Assembly: GCF_014268745.2 (NCBI RefSeq)
Contig: NZ_JABWRB020000002.1
Location: 558,001 to 622,000 of the forward strand
Reading direction: 5' to 3'
From: Pseudomonas zanjanensis
Lineage (GTDB): Bacteria > Pseudomonadota > Gammaproteobacteria > Pseudomonadales > Pseudomonadaceae
Length of the DNA: 64,000 nucleotides
Positions 49,948-60,200 of the stretch are shown here, piece by piece. Position 1 is the stretch's first letter, and each line of letters starts with the position of its first letter. A program made the position numbers and the translations under genes. The notes beneath the pieces were generated by a model. It was not told the DNA's origin, ran no database searches, and saw only the letters and a program-made list of their open reading frames with translations.

Positions 49948-52482
49948 ATGTTTCCCATGACACCCATCGCAGGTGCGCTCGCGCTATTTCTGTGCGCGAC
50001 TGCATTGGCCGCGCCCACCGCTCCCGGCACGACGCCCAGGAGCCTGCTGTCCCAGGCCAAGGGCCTGCCGGCGGAGTTTGAAGCGCACTTCTTCGATGTA
50101 CCCCTGGCGGTTCGTGTTGAACTCAACCAACAGTATCTCGGTGAAGCCATGGTGGTCTTGACCCGGGATGATCGCATCACCCTGTTGGAGTTCACCGACA
50201 CGCAAGAGAGCACGATAAAAGCGGTCGACCGCGAGCAATGGGAGCAACGCCTCAAGCAAGGACAGTCACTGGGTGCCTGTGAAACCAACTGCACCGGCGG
50301 GCTGCTGGCCGTGCACTACAGCCTCGAAAATTCCTTGGTGTCGATCCTGACCCGGGACGTCGAGCGCTCGACCGAAACCAAGCGTTACTATGATCAACCG
50401 GAAGGCGGCAGCCTTGGCCTGATCTTCAATAACCAACTCAATATCAACGGTGGCCAGGAACAGGACACCGGCGGACGCTATGGCCTCAACGCCAGTTCCA
50501 GCGTCGGCAACTGGAGCCAGTCGCTGGACCTTCAGCTTTCTCGCCTGGGCGGTCCGGACGACAAGCTGTACCACGCCGTCCATGAACTCCACACCCAGCG
50601 TGAGCTGGAAGGTACTTTTTTTCGCCTGGGTTATTTCACGCCCGGCTCAGACGGGTTGAATCGGCAGATCCGTTCGTTCGGCGCCAACCCGGACACCGCA
50701 TTGGGGGTGATGTACGGCAGTTCCGACAGCCTGGCGGTCGACAATCCCAAGCCCAGCGTCTACCCCATTTATGTCACCGCCAGCCGCCAGGCATCGGTGG
50801 AAATCTATCGCAACGGCCTGTTGATCAACACCCAGGCGGTCAGCGCAGGCTTGCAAAGCCTGGACACCCGTCCGCTGCCCGGCGGCATCTATGAGGTGGA
50901 AGTGCGCCTGATCGAAGACGGACAAACCACCGCCACCAGTCAAGAGCTCGTCTATAAACCCAACAATTGGAACAGCACCGGAGACCGCTGGCGCTACAAC
51001 GTGTTCGCCGGTCGTGAAACCCGGCTGTGGAGCAACTGGGAAGACCAACCGTCGGGCTTCATGACCGCCGGGCTTGGCTTCAATTATCTGTTGCATCCTC
51101 GGGTCATCCTCGGCGCCTCCACGCGCAAGGTGCAGGACCGGATGCAAGTCGGCACCTCGGTGGACTGGACGCTGGGCAGCAGCACCAGCCTGTACGCCAA
51201 CGTCTACAAGACCCAGGACTACGGCAACGGCATGGACTTGCAAGGCCTGTACAGCTACGGCCAGGGCAGTATCGTCGCCAGCCACAACCGCAGTTGGTTG
51301 GACACCCGCAACACCTACGAAACCTTGCCGGATGGCACCCGTATTCGCCAGCGCAACGTGTTCGTCGGCCATACCAGCAACTCGTCGTTGTCGGTCAATC
51401 ATCGCTTGAGCAACAAGACCTCCGTCAACGCACGGCTGGCCTACAGCGAAGGCAACGTCCAGGGCACCGGCCTGGACCTGGGCTGGACCCAGCGCGCCAA
51501 GGTGCGCGGCAGCGATGCCAACTGGCGGCTGTCGGTGTTCGATCGTCCCGGCACGTCGAGTACCGCCGACAAACGCAATCGTGGCCTGGACCTGAGCCTC
51601 AGCGTGGCGTTGGGCGGGCCGGGTGAATACTGGTCGGGCAGTGTCGGTACCCGCACCTCGCGCGATGGCGAGCGGGACAACAATGCCTCGCTGTCCTATC
51701 GCCGGAACCTGGAAGATCACGTGCTGCAAAGCGTCTCCGGGACAGTGCTGGCCGACACCTACGGCGTGGGCCTGTCCGGCCTCGGCAGTTTCCAGACCGA
51801 CTCGTTGTTTGGCGACGGTTTTATCCAGCGTTCGTCCTATAACGACAACCTCACCGGCGGCTTGAACTTGAGCAGCACGGTCGCGGTGGGTGGCAGCAAA
51901 GCCGCATTCACCGGCGTACCCCAAGGACGCGGCGCCGGAATGATCGTCGATGTGGAAACCGACCTGGACGACGTCACGCTGCTGGCCGACGACTTGACCG
52001 GCGGCAACACCGTGCTGCGTCCAGGCCGTAATTTCGTGCCGATCACCGCGTACAAAAACAGCATGGTGACGTTCGATTTCGAAGGCGTGCACCCGCCGGC
52101 GGCGAACATCGAGCCTTCACGCACCCGTTATCACATGAACAAGGGCGGGGTGGACTACCGCCGGATCCAGGTCATGAAAACCGTGACCGTGCTCGGGCGC
52201 TTGCTGGACGAACACGGCCAACCCCTCAAGGGCCATCACGTGATCAACCACGCCAGTCGCGGCATCAGCGAGGTGGACGGGTTCTTCTCCATGGAAATGA
52301 ATGCCGGTTCACCGACGCTGGAAGTGCGTCATGGCAACGAACTGTTCTGCCGTTTTCGCCTTGATCCGGACAGTGCCAGTCGCGAGGGGGACGTGTTGAT
52401 GATCGGCGATCTGCGCTGCACGCCGGACACCCTGGCCGATACGACGATTGCCGAGGCTGGCAGTGCGAAACAACGCTCGTGA
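49948..52482 (+). CDS. CS1-type outer-membrane usher (CblC/TcfC-like)
   Basis: An 844-residue usher of the alpha chaperone-usher class. Signal peptide (MFPMTPIAGALALFLCATAL, Ala-rich cleavage), N-terminal chaperone-binding part, beta-barrel pore with repeated aromatic strands (SWSQSLDLQLSRLGG-type turns, FFRLGYFTPGSDGL, WRYNVFAGRETRLWSNWE), and C-terminal plug/E-set domains (VLGRLLDEHGQPLKGHHVIN, FFSMEMNAGSPTLEVRHG). It exports and assembles pilins without ATP. A TTG codon directly precedes the chosen ATG. Confidence 0.92.
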   Translation: MFPMTPIAGALALFLCATALAAPTAPGTTPRSLLSQAKGLPAEFEAHFFDVPLAVRVELNQQYLGEAMVVLTRDDRITLLEFTDTQESTIKAVDREQWEQRLKQGQSLGACETNCTGGLLAVHYSLENSLVSILTRDVERSTETKRYYDQPEGGSLGLIFNNQLNINGGQEQDTGGRYGLNASSSVGNWSQSLDLQLSRLGGPDDKLYHAVHELHTQRELEGTFFRLGYFTPGSDGLNRQIRSFGANPDTALGVMYGSSDSLAVDNPKPSVYPIYVTASRQASVEIYRNGLLINTQAVSAGLQSLDTRPLPGGIYEVEVRLIEDGQTTATSQELVYKPNNWNSTGDRWRYNVFAGRETRLWSNWEDQPSGFMTAGLGFNYLLHPRVILGASTRKVQDRMQVGTSVDWTLGSSTSLYANVYKTQDYGNGMDLQGLYSYGQGSIVASHNRSWLDTRNTYETLPDGTRIRQRNVFVGHTSNSSLSVNHRLSNKTSVNARLAYSEGNVQGTGLDLGWTQRAKVRGSDANWRLSVFDRPGTSSTADKRNRGLDLSLSVALGGPGEYWSGSVGTRTSRDGERDNNASLSYRRNLEDHVLQSVSGTVLADTYGVGLSGLGSFQTDSLFGDGFIQRSSYNDNLTGGLNLSSTVAVGGSKAAFTGVPQGRGAGMIVDVETDLDDVTLLADDLTGGNTVLRPGRNFVPITAYKNSMVTFDFEGVHPPAANIEPSRTRYHMNKGGVDYRRIQVMKTVTVLGRLLDEHGQPLKGHHVINHASRGISEVDGFFSMEMNAGSPTLEVRHGNELFCRFRLDPDSASREGDVLMIGDLRCTPDTLADTTIAEAGSAKQRS

Positions 52483-52487
52483 GGCCG

Positions 52488-52632
52488 TGGGAGTAAAAGC
52501 TCGCTCCCGAGATTGTGGGAGCAAAGCTCGCTTCCGAGACTGTGGGAGCAAAGCTTGCTCGCGATGAACGATAACGCAGTTCACCTGAAGAGAGGGGGCG
52601 TCTGCATCGCGGGCAAGCCTTGCTCCCACAAG
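52488..52632. repeat. REP cluster inside the pilus operon, family A variants
   Basis: Three successive GTGGGAG(C/T)AAAAGCTCGCT-type arms, then GTGGGAGCAAAGCTTGCTCG and an inverted GCGGGCAAGCCTTGCTCCCAC at the end. It lies between the usher stop and the first tip-protein gene. Confidence 0.82.
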
Positions 52633-52690
52633 TGAATTGCCCACTTACTTATTTTGCTGCGATTTGTCTTGATTGTATGAGGTTGTATAA

Positions 52691-53947
52691 ATGAAACCCT
52701 TATCGGTTGCAGTGCGCAGCGTCGTCTCGGTGTTGTTGTTTGCGTGTGTGCCTGCGGCCAATGCCTTGACCCAGGACATCAGCGCGGTGTTCAGGCCTGA
52801 CCCCTCGAAACCCAACGAGAACACCTTCCTCAACACCACCCCGATCAGTGGTTATTGCGCGGAAAAACCATCGGAATGCAGGGCAACAAACATGTTCAGC
52901 ATTCGATTGCCCCTCACGGCCAGTGCGATCAGCGATATCCAGGCAAATCATGCAGATCCTCGGCAAGGTGCGATGTTTAAAGTGCCTGCCAATTGGCGCC
53001 CGATACAAGTAACCCATTCGGGTACGGGCGAGACAGAAACGGTTGAAGTGCGCTGGTCCGGATTGGGATCGAGACAAGAATTCCGTATTCGCGATGTGAT
53101 GACTTTGGTCGGTGGTGGCGTAGATTATTTACAGGCACACCGGATGTTATGGGTCGGCCTTGATTGGGTGTATGCGCCCTCGCCATGTCGCTACAGCGGG
53201 ACTGCAAGAGCCAGCAGTATGTCTTATCAGTTTTTCTGGAAGACTCCGTCGGAGGGCGTATGTGACAAAAGGGCCAAATACCTGATCCCTGCCGGAAACC
53301 TGATGTACACCTGGCTGGACTTCGCTTACGAGCTACGCACACCCAACCCACTGAAAATGTCGTCCGGACAATACACCGGGTCGCTGACCTATGGCATCGG
53401 TCCGGGACAGGATTTGGACTTCGGCGACGTCATGATCCCGAACGACTCGGCGCTCACGCTCAACTTCAAGCTCGACGTCGAACACACCCTCAAAGTGGAA
53501 GTTCCCCCAGGCGGCAATCGCGTAGAACTGGTCCCCCAGGAAGGCTGGCAATCCTGGCTGAACAGCGGTCGCAAACCCACGCGGCTGTTCCGTGACCAGC
53601 GCTTTTATATCTCGGCCTCTTCACGCTTCAAGATGGCGCTGGAGTGCCAGGCCATCAGCGGCAACAGCTGCGCCGTCACGGACGCCGACTCCGGTCACGC
53701 CGTGCCGGTGGATGTCAGTGTAAGCCTGCCCGAGGGCTTGACCGATGCGAGCGGGCAACCGGTCAGCCGTCGTCCACTGCGACGTGACGGCGTTGGCACC
53801 GAGTTGTTCCAGCCGGGGTCCTACATCGATCGCCGGTCGGGAACGTTGCACTTCGAAATTGGCAGCAACAACGTCGAGGCGATGCTGGACAGTGGCGCCA
53901 AGGCTTACAGCGGCAGTGTCACGGTAATCTGGGATTCGGAAGTTTAG
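52691..53947 (+). CDS. CS1-type pilus tip/initiator protein (CblD/CfaE-like), copy 1
   Basis: A 418-residue secreted minor subunit. Signal peptide VAVRSVVSVLLFACVPAANA, then LTQDISAVFRPDPSKPNENT, several Cys in the N-terminal adhesin domain (GYCAEKPSEC), and a C-terminal pilin-like domain ending GSVTVIWDSEV. This is the arrangement of CfaE/CblD initiator-adhesins, which sit at the pilus tip and contact host surfaces. The gene directly downstream is a paralogue over its whole length. Receptor is unknown. Confidence 0.88.
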   Translation: MKPLSVAVRSVVSVLLFACVPAANALTQDISAVFRPDPSKPNENTFLNTTPISGYCAEKPSECRATNMFSIRLPLTASAISDIQANHADPRQGAMFKVPANWRPIQVTHSGTGETETVEVRWSGLGSRQEFRIRDVMTLVGGGVDYLQAHRMLWVGLDWVYAPSPCRYSGTARASSMSYQFFWKTPSEGVCDKRAKYLIPAGNLMYTWLDFAYELRTPNPLKMSSGQYTGSLTYGIGPGQDLDFGDVMIPNDSALTLNFKLDVEHTLKVEVPPGGNRVELVPQEGWQSWLNSGRKPTRLFRDQRFYISASSRFKMALECQAISGNSCAVTDADSGHAVPVDVSVSLPEGLTDASGQPVSRRPLRRDGVGTELFQPGSYIDRRSGTLHFEIGSNNVEAMLDSGAKAYSGSVTVIWDSEV

Positions 53948-53987
53948 AAGTTCGGTCTATTCAATGGATTTGAATGAGGTAGTGCCT

Positions 53988-55232
53988 ATGAACGGAACGT
54001 CGGTAGTAGCGAGCTGTGCGGTTTCAACGCTGTTGTTTGGCTGCATGAGCAGCGCCAATGCCTTGACCCAAGACATCAGTGCAGTGTTCAGGCCTGACCC
54101 GTCGAAGCCTCAAGAAACAGTCTTTCTCAATACCACTCCCCCGAGTGGTTATTGCGCGGAATTTCCTTCGCAATGTCGGATGTGGGCGATGCACAGCGTT
54201 CGACTGCCTCTGAATGTGAATTCCATCAGGCCTATCCAGGCCGCGCACACAGATCCACGGCAGGGGGCGATGTTCCAGGTGCCCGCCAATTGGCGCACGG
54301 CACAAATCGTTCATTCGGGCACTGGCGAAACCGAGATCGTCCAGGTGCGTTGGGTCGGTATCGGTTCTCGATACCAACTGCCTGTCAGTGTTGTCGACTT
54401 GGTGGGTGGCGGCGTGGATCCAGCCACTGCTCATACCAAGTTGTGGAACGACAACTGGGGATTTCCCCCGACACCTTGTCATTTCAGCGGTTTTGGCCGT
54501 CTGGGGGAAAACTTCTATGAATTCTTCTGGCGAACGCCGATGGAAGCGGTGTGTGCCAAGAAGGCCCAATATCCGATTCCCAGCATGGCCTACACCTACG
54601 TGGACTTTGCCTATGAACTGCGCCTGCCCAACCCGATGAGAATGACCTCCGGCCAGTACACCGGGGATTTGACGATCAGCATCGGGCCGGGGCGGGAAGT
54701 GGACATGGGGGATGTCATGCTGCCCGGCAGTTCGGCGCTTACCCTCAATTTCAGGCTCGATGTCGAGCATGCCTTCAAGGTGGAAGTCCCACCTGGTGGC
54801 AACCGAGTGGAGTTGGTGCCACCTGACGGCTGGCAAGCCTGGCTCAACAATGGTCGCAAGCCGACTCGGCTGTTTCGCGACCAGCGTTTTCATCTCTCGA
54901 CGTCAACCCGCTTCAAGATGATGCTCGAATGCCAATACATCAGCGGCAATACCTGCGCGATATCGGACGCCGGCTCCGGTCATAGCGTGCCGGTGGATAT
55001 CAGGGTCAGCCTGCCTGATGGGTTGACCGACTTCGCCGGCCAACCCATCAACCAGCGTCGCTTGTTGCGCGATGGCAGCGGTACAGAGTTGATCCTGCCC
55101 AGTTTCTATGTTGATCGCCGGGCAGCAAACCTTTCTTTCGAAATCGCTCAAGCCAGTGTCGAGCAGATGCTGGACGGTGGCGCCAGGACTTATATCGGCA
55201 ACGTCACGGTGATCTGGGATTCGGAAGTTTGA
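53988..55232 (+). CDS. CS1-type pilus tip/initiator protein (CblD/CfaE-like), copy 2
   Basis: A 414-residue paralogue of the preceding gene, sharing ALTQDISAVFRPDPSKP, the GYCAEFPSQC segment, LEVEVPPGGNRVELVP-like blocks (FKVEVPPGGNRVELVP) and the terminal NVTVIWDSEV. The N-terminal binding region differs more than the pilin-like C-terminal part, consistent with different ligands on one scaffold. ATG 53988 has GAGG 9 nt before it; ATG 53964 is an alternative. The stop region overlaps the next frame. Confidence 0.88.
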   Translation: MNGTSVVASCAVSTLLFGCMSSANALTQDISAVFRPDPSKPQETVFLNTTPPSGYCAEFPSQCRMWAMHSVRLPLNVNSIRPIQAAHTDPRQGAMFQVPANWRTAQIVHSGTGETEIVQVRWVGIGSRYQLPVSVVDLVGGGVDPATAHTKLWNDNWGFPPTPCHFSGFGRLGENFYEFFWRTPMEAVCAKKAQYPIPSMAYTYVDFAYELRLPNPMRMTSGQYTGDLTISIGPGREVDMGDVMLPGSSALTLNFRLDVEHAFKVEVPPGGNRVELVPPDGWQAWLNNGRKPTRLFRDQRFHLSTSTRFKMMLECQYISGNTCAISDAGSGHSVPVDIRVSLPDGLTDFAGQPINQRRLLRDGSGTELILPSFYVDRRAANLSFEIAQASVEQMLDGGARTYIGNVTVIWDSEV

Positions 55233-55288
55233 TGGCCCGTGGGCCGGCAGTATTCAGTGAATTGCGTTTAATGCATGAGGTTAGGAAA

Positions 55289-56035
55289 GTGATAAAGCAA
55301 GTATTGGCGTGGATGGGTGTTTTTCTGTCTTGCAGCGTGGCCCAGGCCGGGCCGCAGATTGGCGTCGGAGTGGTCTACGACTACCTGGACGGTGACAAGA
55401 GTACCTACATGAAGCGGGTGTTCAATGGCGGGACGTCCACGGCCTTCGTCAAGGTCAACATCCTGGAGATTCTCTACAACGAAGACGGCACCTACCAGGA
55501 AGTGCCTCTGCAGAACCAGGCCAGCGCCACGGCCAAGGACGGCCTGATGGCCAGTCCGGCGCGGCTGATCGTCCCGGCCAACGGCGTGCAGGGCACCCGG
55601 CTGTTGTTCATGGGCAACCGTGACAAGGAACGGTACTTCCGGGTGCGTTTCGTGCCGGTGGTGCCGGAAGCGGAAGACGAATTTGCCGTCAGCGCCGAGG
55701 AGCGCGAAGCGTACAAAAAGGAGCGCGTGGCGGCGGGGGTCAAGGTGCTGGCGGGTTATGGCACGGTGTTTTTCGTGCGGCCCAAGAACACCCGTTTCGC
55801 CACCGTCATCGATGACAACGCCGACCGTTATCTGATGCGCAACAACGGCAACAGCGTCCTGGTGATCGATGAGTTCAAGGATTGTGCGGCGAAGGCTGAA
55901 AACGACTGCCGGCCGACCACCAAGCACCACGTCATGGCCGGCCGCACCTTTTCGTTCGACAAGGAGGCGGGGCGCGAGTACCGCTTCACGCTGATCGAAG
56001 GTGGCCAGAGCAAAGCCATCGAGATCAAGGGGTGA
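55289..56035 (+). CDS. CS1-type periplasmic pilus chaperone (CblB/CfaA-like)
   Basis: A ~248-residue periplasmic chaperone with a signal peptide (KQVLAWMGVFLSCSVAQAGP) and two Ig-like domains. Seen: VVYDYLDGDKSTYMKRVFNG, LIVPANGVQGTRLLFMGNRD (G1-like segment before YFRVRFVPVVPE), and the C-terminal YRFTLIEGGQSKAIEIKG. It would hold pilin subunits until the usher. I prefer the GTG at 55289 (GAGG at 55277-55280); ATG 55271 and ATG 55229 are longer options, the last overlapping the previous stop. Confidence 0.87.
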   Translation: MIKQVLAWMGVFLSCSVAQAGPQIGVGVVYDYLDGDKSTYMKRVFNGGTSTAFVKVNILEILYNEDGTYQEVPLQNQASATAKDGLMASPARLIVPANGVQGTRLLFMGNRDKERYFRVRFVPVVPEAEDEFAVSAEEREAYKKERVAAGVKVLAGYGTVFFVRPKNTRFATVIDDNADRYLMRNNGNSVLVIDEFKDCAAKAENDCRPTTKHHVMAGRTFSFDKEAGREYRFTLIEGGQSKAIEIKG

Positions 56036-56079
56036 CGGCTGCCGTCGCTGAATCGCCGTTGCGCTACAGGTAAATCATT

Positions 56080-56562
56080 ATGTTCCAGACACTGCTACGC
56101 CCCCTTGTACTGACTGCTCTGACGTTGCCCTGCGCTTTGGCCTGGGCGGCGGTCGAGCGGGAAACGTTCGAAGTCTACGTGACCATTCCCACCGTGGATT
56201 TCCATGTGTTGCCCCTTGACCCGCAATTGGTCCAGCGTGAACAACGCTTGCCGTTCAGTACCATCACCGGCGAACTCAGCCCCTTGCGGGCCACCTACGA
56301 GGTGAAGAATACCAACGGCGCCATCGGTGCGCGCCTGAGCGAGGAGGCGTATTTGTCCAATGGCCGGGAACGGATCGATTTGCGGGTGAGGTTCAACCAC
56401 GTCGAATTGACCTTGGACTCTACCCAGGTCGTGTCGGCCAGCGAAGCCAGGCCTGGGCGGCAGGTGCCGCTGGAAATCGCCGCCATCAGGCCCGGTGACG
56501 CCTACGTGCCCGGTGACTACTACGGCACGGTGCACATGGTATTCGACGCGGTTGCGCCGTAG
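56080..56562 (+). CDS. CS1-type minor pilin
   Basis: A 160-residue secreted subunit: signal peptide PLVLTALTLPCALAWAA, then EVYVTIPTVDFHVLPLDPQL, TYEVKNTNGAIGARLSEEAY and C-terminal YYGTVHMVFDAVAP. The frame of the protein matches the major pilins but the sequence is clearly divergent (FDVKNT becomes YEVKNT, and so on), so it may be an alternative or rod-base subunit. Co-directional with the chaperone (44-bp gap). Confidence 0.88.
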   Translation: MFQTLLRPLVLTALTLPCALAWAAVERETFEVYVTIPTVDFHVLPLDPQLVQREQRLPFSTITGELSPLRATYEVKNTNGAIGARLSEEAYLSNGRERIDLRVRFNHVELTLDSTQVVSASEARPGRQVPLEIAAIRPGDAYVPGDYYGTVHMVFDAVAP

Positions 56563-56655
56563 GACGAAGCGTGTTCGTCCAACCCGTCAGGGCCGGCTTG
56601 TTCGCCACGGCACGTTTTGCATTTCGTTTTATCACAATGAAAAAAGGAGCTACCT

Positions 56656-57162
56656 ATGTTTAGGAAAATGCTATTCGGCACGGTGCTTGGCGCCGTCGCC
56701 CTGGTTTGTTCGATGGCACACGCTGCCGATGACGCCCGCTCGAATATTCACATCACCGCGAATATCCCCAACAAGCAGTTTCATGTGCAGCCACGTAATC
56801 CCGATTTCGGCAAGGATGAAGTCATGCACTACAACGCGCTGACCTACAAGCTGACGCCTGTACGCGAAACCTTTGATGTGAAGAATACCGATGGTTCGAT
56901 CCACGCCTACATCGAGAATGGGGCGGAGGGAACCGTCCATTTAAGCAACGGTTCAGAGTTTATTGGCTTGGCTGTGGTATTCAACGACGTACTTCTGAAC
57001 GGACAACCCAAGGAAGTAGTGGACGACGCCTCGTCCACGCCCGGCACCCAGGCGCAGATGCTCATCCTGCAGAGAAATACGCCTACTCGCCCATTCGCTC
57101 CTGGGCTCTACACCGCGGACATCACTCTGATTTTCGACGCAGTGCCTCGCGTACCCTTCTGA
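56656..57162 (+). CDS. CS1-type fimbrial pilin (CblA-like), copy 2
   Basis: A 168-residue pilin closely related to the first gene of the cluster: DDARSNIHITANIPNKQFHV, PRNPDFGKDEVMHYNALTYK, TFDVKNTDGSIHAYIENG, VVDDASSTPGTQAQMLIL, YTADITLIFDAVPR. Signal peptide MFRKMLFGTVLGAVALVCSM with HAA cleavage. Preceded by AAAAGGAGCTACC. Its position at the far end of the operon, distant from the strong start, suggests a separate role or an allele reserve. Confidence 0.9.
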   Translation: MFRKMLFGTVLGAVALVCSMAHAADDARSNIHITANIPNKQFHVQPRNPDFGKDEVMHYNALTYKLTPVRETFDVKNTDGSIHAYIENGAEGTVHLSNGSEFIGLAVVFNDVLLNGQPKEVVDDASSTPGTQAQMLILQRNTPTRPFAPGLYTADITLIFDAVPRVPF

Positions 57163-57164
57163 TT

Positions 57165-57196
57165 CTGCGACGAGGGGATAAATCCTCTCGCCACAG
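57165..57196. repeat. Single REP-like unit, family C
   Basis: GACGAGGGGATAAATCCTCT followed by CGCCACAG: a half-REPIN of the GAGGGGATTTATCCCC type, directly after the last pilin stop. Confidence 0.6.
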
Positions 57197-57219
57197 CTAC
57201 TTGATCCCCAGGCTGTTAC

Positions 57220-60200
57220 TCACTGCCCCGCCACCAGCGGTTTGCACTGGGTATGAGTTCCTGGCTGCAAGTACGGCGAGAGAAACGGTGCCATGCCCTT
57301 GAGCACCTGCACCGGCAAGGCCGAGGTGAACTTGAAGTTCTGCGCCGAGGCCCCCGGGACGTAGGCGGTGAGGGTGCCGAAATGGCTGTCGCCGATGTAG
57401 AAGACGAAGGTGGCCGTGCGGTTGATCGACTTGGAGCTGATCACCCGTCCACCGGAACCGATGGCTTCGATGCGGTTGTCACCGGTGCCGGTCTTGCCGC
57501 CCATGGCCAGCGGCGTGCCGTCGGCCAGTTTGAAACTGCCGGCTACCCGTTTTGCGGTGCCGGCATCCACCACCTGTGACAGCGCACCGCGCAAGGCCTG
57601 GGCCACTTCTGCCGGCATCACGCGCTTGCCGTTATCCGGATTGCTCACCAGCCGTGTCTCGTAAGGCGTACCGACGGCAAAGTCCAGGCTGTCGACGCGC
57701 AGCGCGGGCTTGCGGATGCCATCGTTGAGGATGGTGCCCACCAGTTCCGCCAACGCGGCGGGGCGGTCGCCGGAACTGCCGATGGCGGTGGCCAGCGACG
57801 GCACCAGGTGGTCGAACGGATAGCCGACCTCCTGCCAGCGCTGGTGGATATCCAGGAAAGCTTCGACCTCCAGCATGGTACGGATGCGACTGTCGCGGGC
57901 GCTCTTGTGCCGGCTCTTGAACAGCCAGCTGTAGACTTCCTGGCGCTCGAACTCACTGGCCTTGACGATCTGGCTGAACTTGGCGTCGGGGTTGTTCAGC
58001 AGGTAACCCATCAACCACAGGTCCAGCGGGTGGACCTTGGCGATGAAGCCTTGGTCTGGCAGGTCATAGGCGCCGGGACCGTAGCTCTGGTAGAGCCGCT
58101 CCAGGCGTTCGTCGGTGAGTTTTTCCGCGCTCTTGGCGGACTTCAAATGTGCGCGCACGAAGCGGTTGAAATTCTCCTGGCTGTCGTTGGGAAAGAAATA
58201 ACGGTGAACGGCGGCCAGGCGGATCGCCGTAGGGCGCATCCCGTCGAGGAAGGTTTCCAGGCGTTGGCCGGTGTCCTTTTTCTGATACTTCTTCCAGAAC
58301 CTGAGCAGGAACGAGGTGCCTTCGCGGTCGGCGAATTGGGCCAGGTATTCCTGGCGGCGCGGGTCCTTGTCGTCCTTGAGCAGTTCGGAACTGTTGTTGG
58401 GGCCGGCATAGGTGGCGTAGCGCACCAGGTCGCGCATCAGGCGGATGAACGGCAGGTTGATCGATTCACGCAGGGCATCGCGCAAGGTCGGCAGGCGGCC
58501 GTCGTCTTCCTTGCGGAAGTTGTGAAACGTGTGCAGCCCACCGCCGGTGAAAAACGCCTCGCCTGGGCTGGCTGAGTAAGTGCGATCCAGCGCCGCTTCG
58601 AGCATCTTCGGCAGGCTGCGGTCGGTGTTTTCAATCAAGTAGTCCACGGCCCAGCGGGACAGGCGATCCTGTTCGGCGATCTCGGTTTTCTTCAAAGCCG
58701 CCGGGGCCTGCTGGGCATAACGCTCGTGCAGTTCGGCGATGATTTGCAGGTACGTGGTCAGCACGCGCAACTTGGCGGTGGAGCCCAGTTCAAGCTTGCT
58801 GCCTTCGTTGATGTCGAAGGGCTGGTCGGTGCTGTCGGTCTGTACCCGCACGCGCGAGCCGTCCGGGGTCAGTTCCAGCAGCGTGAAGCTGTAGCGCACC
58901 TGGGTAGTGCTGGTCGGGGTCAGCAGGCGTTCTCCCATCAGGCCGATCTCGGTCGCGAAGGCCGGGTCGGCCAAGCGCTTGAGGTACTCGGTGGCCTGGG
59001 CCTGCAAGTCGCTTTGCAAGGTGCTGGTGGCAGAGAGGTCGAGGCGATCGAGGTCGTACAGCGGGCGATTGAGCAGCGCGGCGAGGCGACTGCGGGCGGC
59101 GCTGATGCCTTTGTTGGTTTCGTTGGGCTGGACGGTGGGATCTTTGACCCAGTCGCGATAGCTGACCTTGCTCGCCAGGGCCGCCTCGGCCAGCGCGGCA
59201 TCGATCACGCCATTCTGTGCCAGGAGCCGGATGTGGCTGTCGGTCAGGCGTGCCAGTTCATCGTGGCCCTTGGAGAGGAAATGGGACGGCCGGCGCTGCG
59301 CGATCATCAATGACAGCATTTCCCGCAGGGCCAGGCCTTTTTCCGCCAGGCTCTTGGAGTCGGTGGCGGTGCTGGACAAGCGTTCATTGGCGCGCTTGAA
59401 ATCGGCGCCGTACCAGACCCGCAAGCCTTCGGCCATGCCGTGGACTTCACCATGCCCAGGCACCGCGGAGAGCGGCACGCTGTTGAGGTAGTCGCGGATG
59501 ATCCGCTGCCGCGCCTCGAGGGTTTGCGGGCCGGCCTGGTAAGCACGGACGCTGGCGGAAATCATCTGGCGGATTTTCTCCGCGCCGGACACGGTCAAGC
59601 CTTCAGGCGAGTGGCGGTACTTCTCCAGTTGTGTCGCCAAGGTGCTGCCCCCGGCGGACTGCCCCGGCAGGCTCAACAGTTTGGCGACTTGGGACCAGGC
59701 CGCCATGCCGAAGCGCGGCCAGTCCACGGCCGGGTTGGCCAAGGGTTGCTTGGGGTCGAGCAGAAAACGGTTCTCGATGAACAACAGGCTTTGCACCACC
59801 ACGGGCGGGATCGCTTCGAAGCTTGCATACAGTTGCTGCGGGTACTTGAACTGATAGACCGGCGCGGCACGACAATCGGTGATGGTCAGTCCGGCCTGGA
59901 TCTTTTCCACATACGGCACGAACAGGCCTTTCTCGACGTAGTCCATCAAGGCCGGCGAGAACCTCGCCTGGGCCTGGATCACGTAGTCGCGCTTGAGCAG
60001 CCGCGGCAGGAACTCCCCCAGCGCGCTGTAGCCCAAGCGCCGGTCGAACGGGCCCGCACCCGGGTAGACGATGGCGTCGCTGGGCCCCGGTTGCACCGAA
60101 TAGCTCAGGGACTCGGCGTATTTGCTGAGCTCCCGAGCCTGAAACCGCGACGTGCGCATTTCCTTGGCCGCCGCCAGACCGACCACCACCACGATAATCA

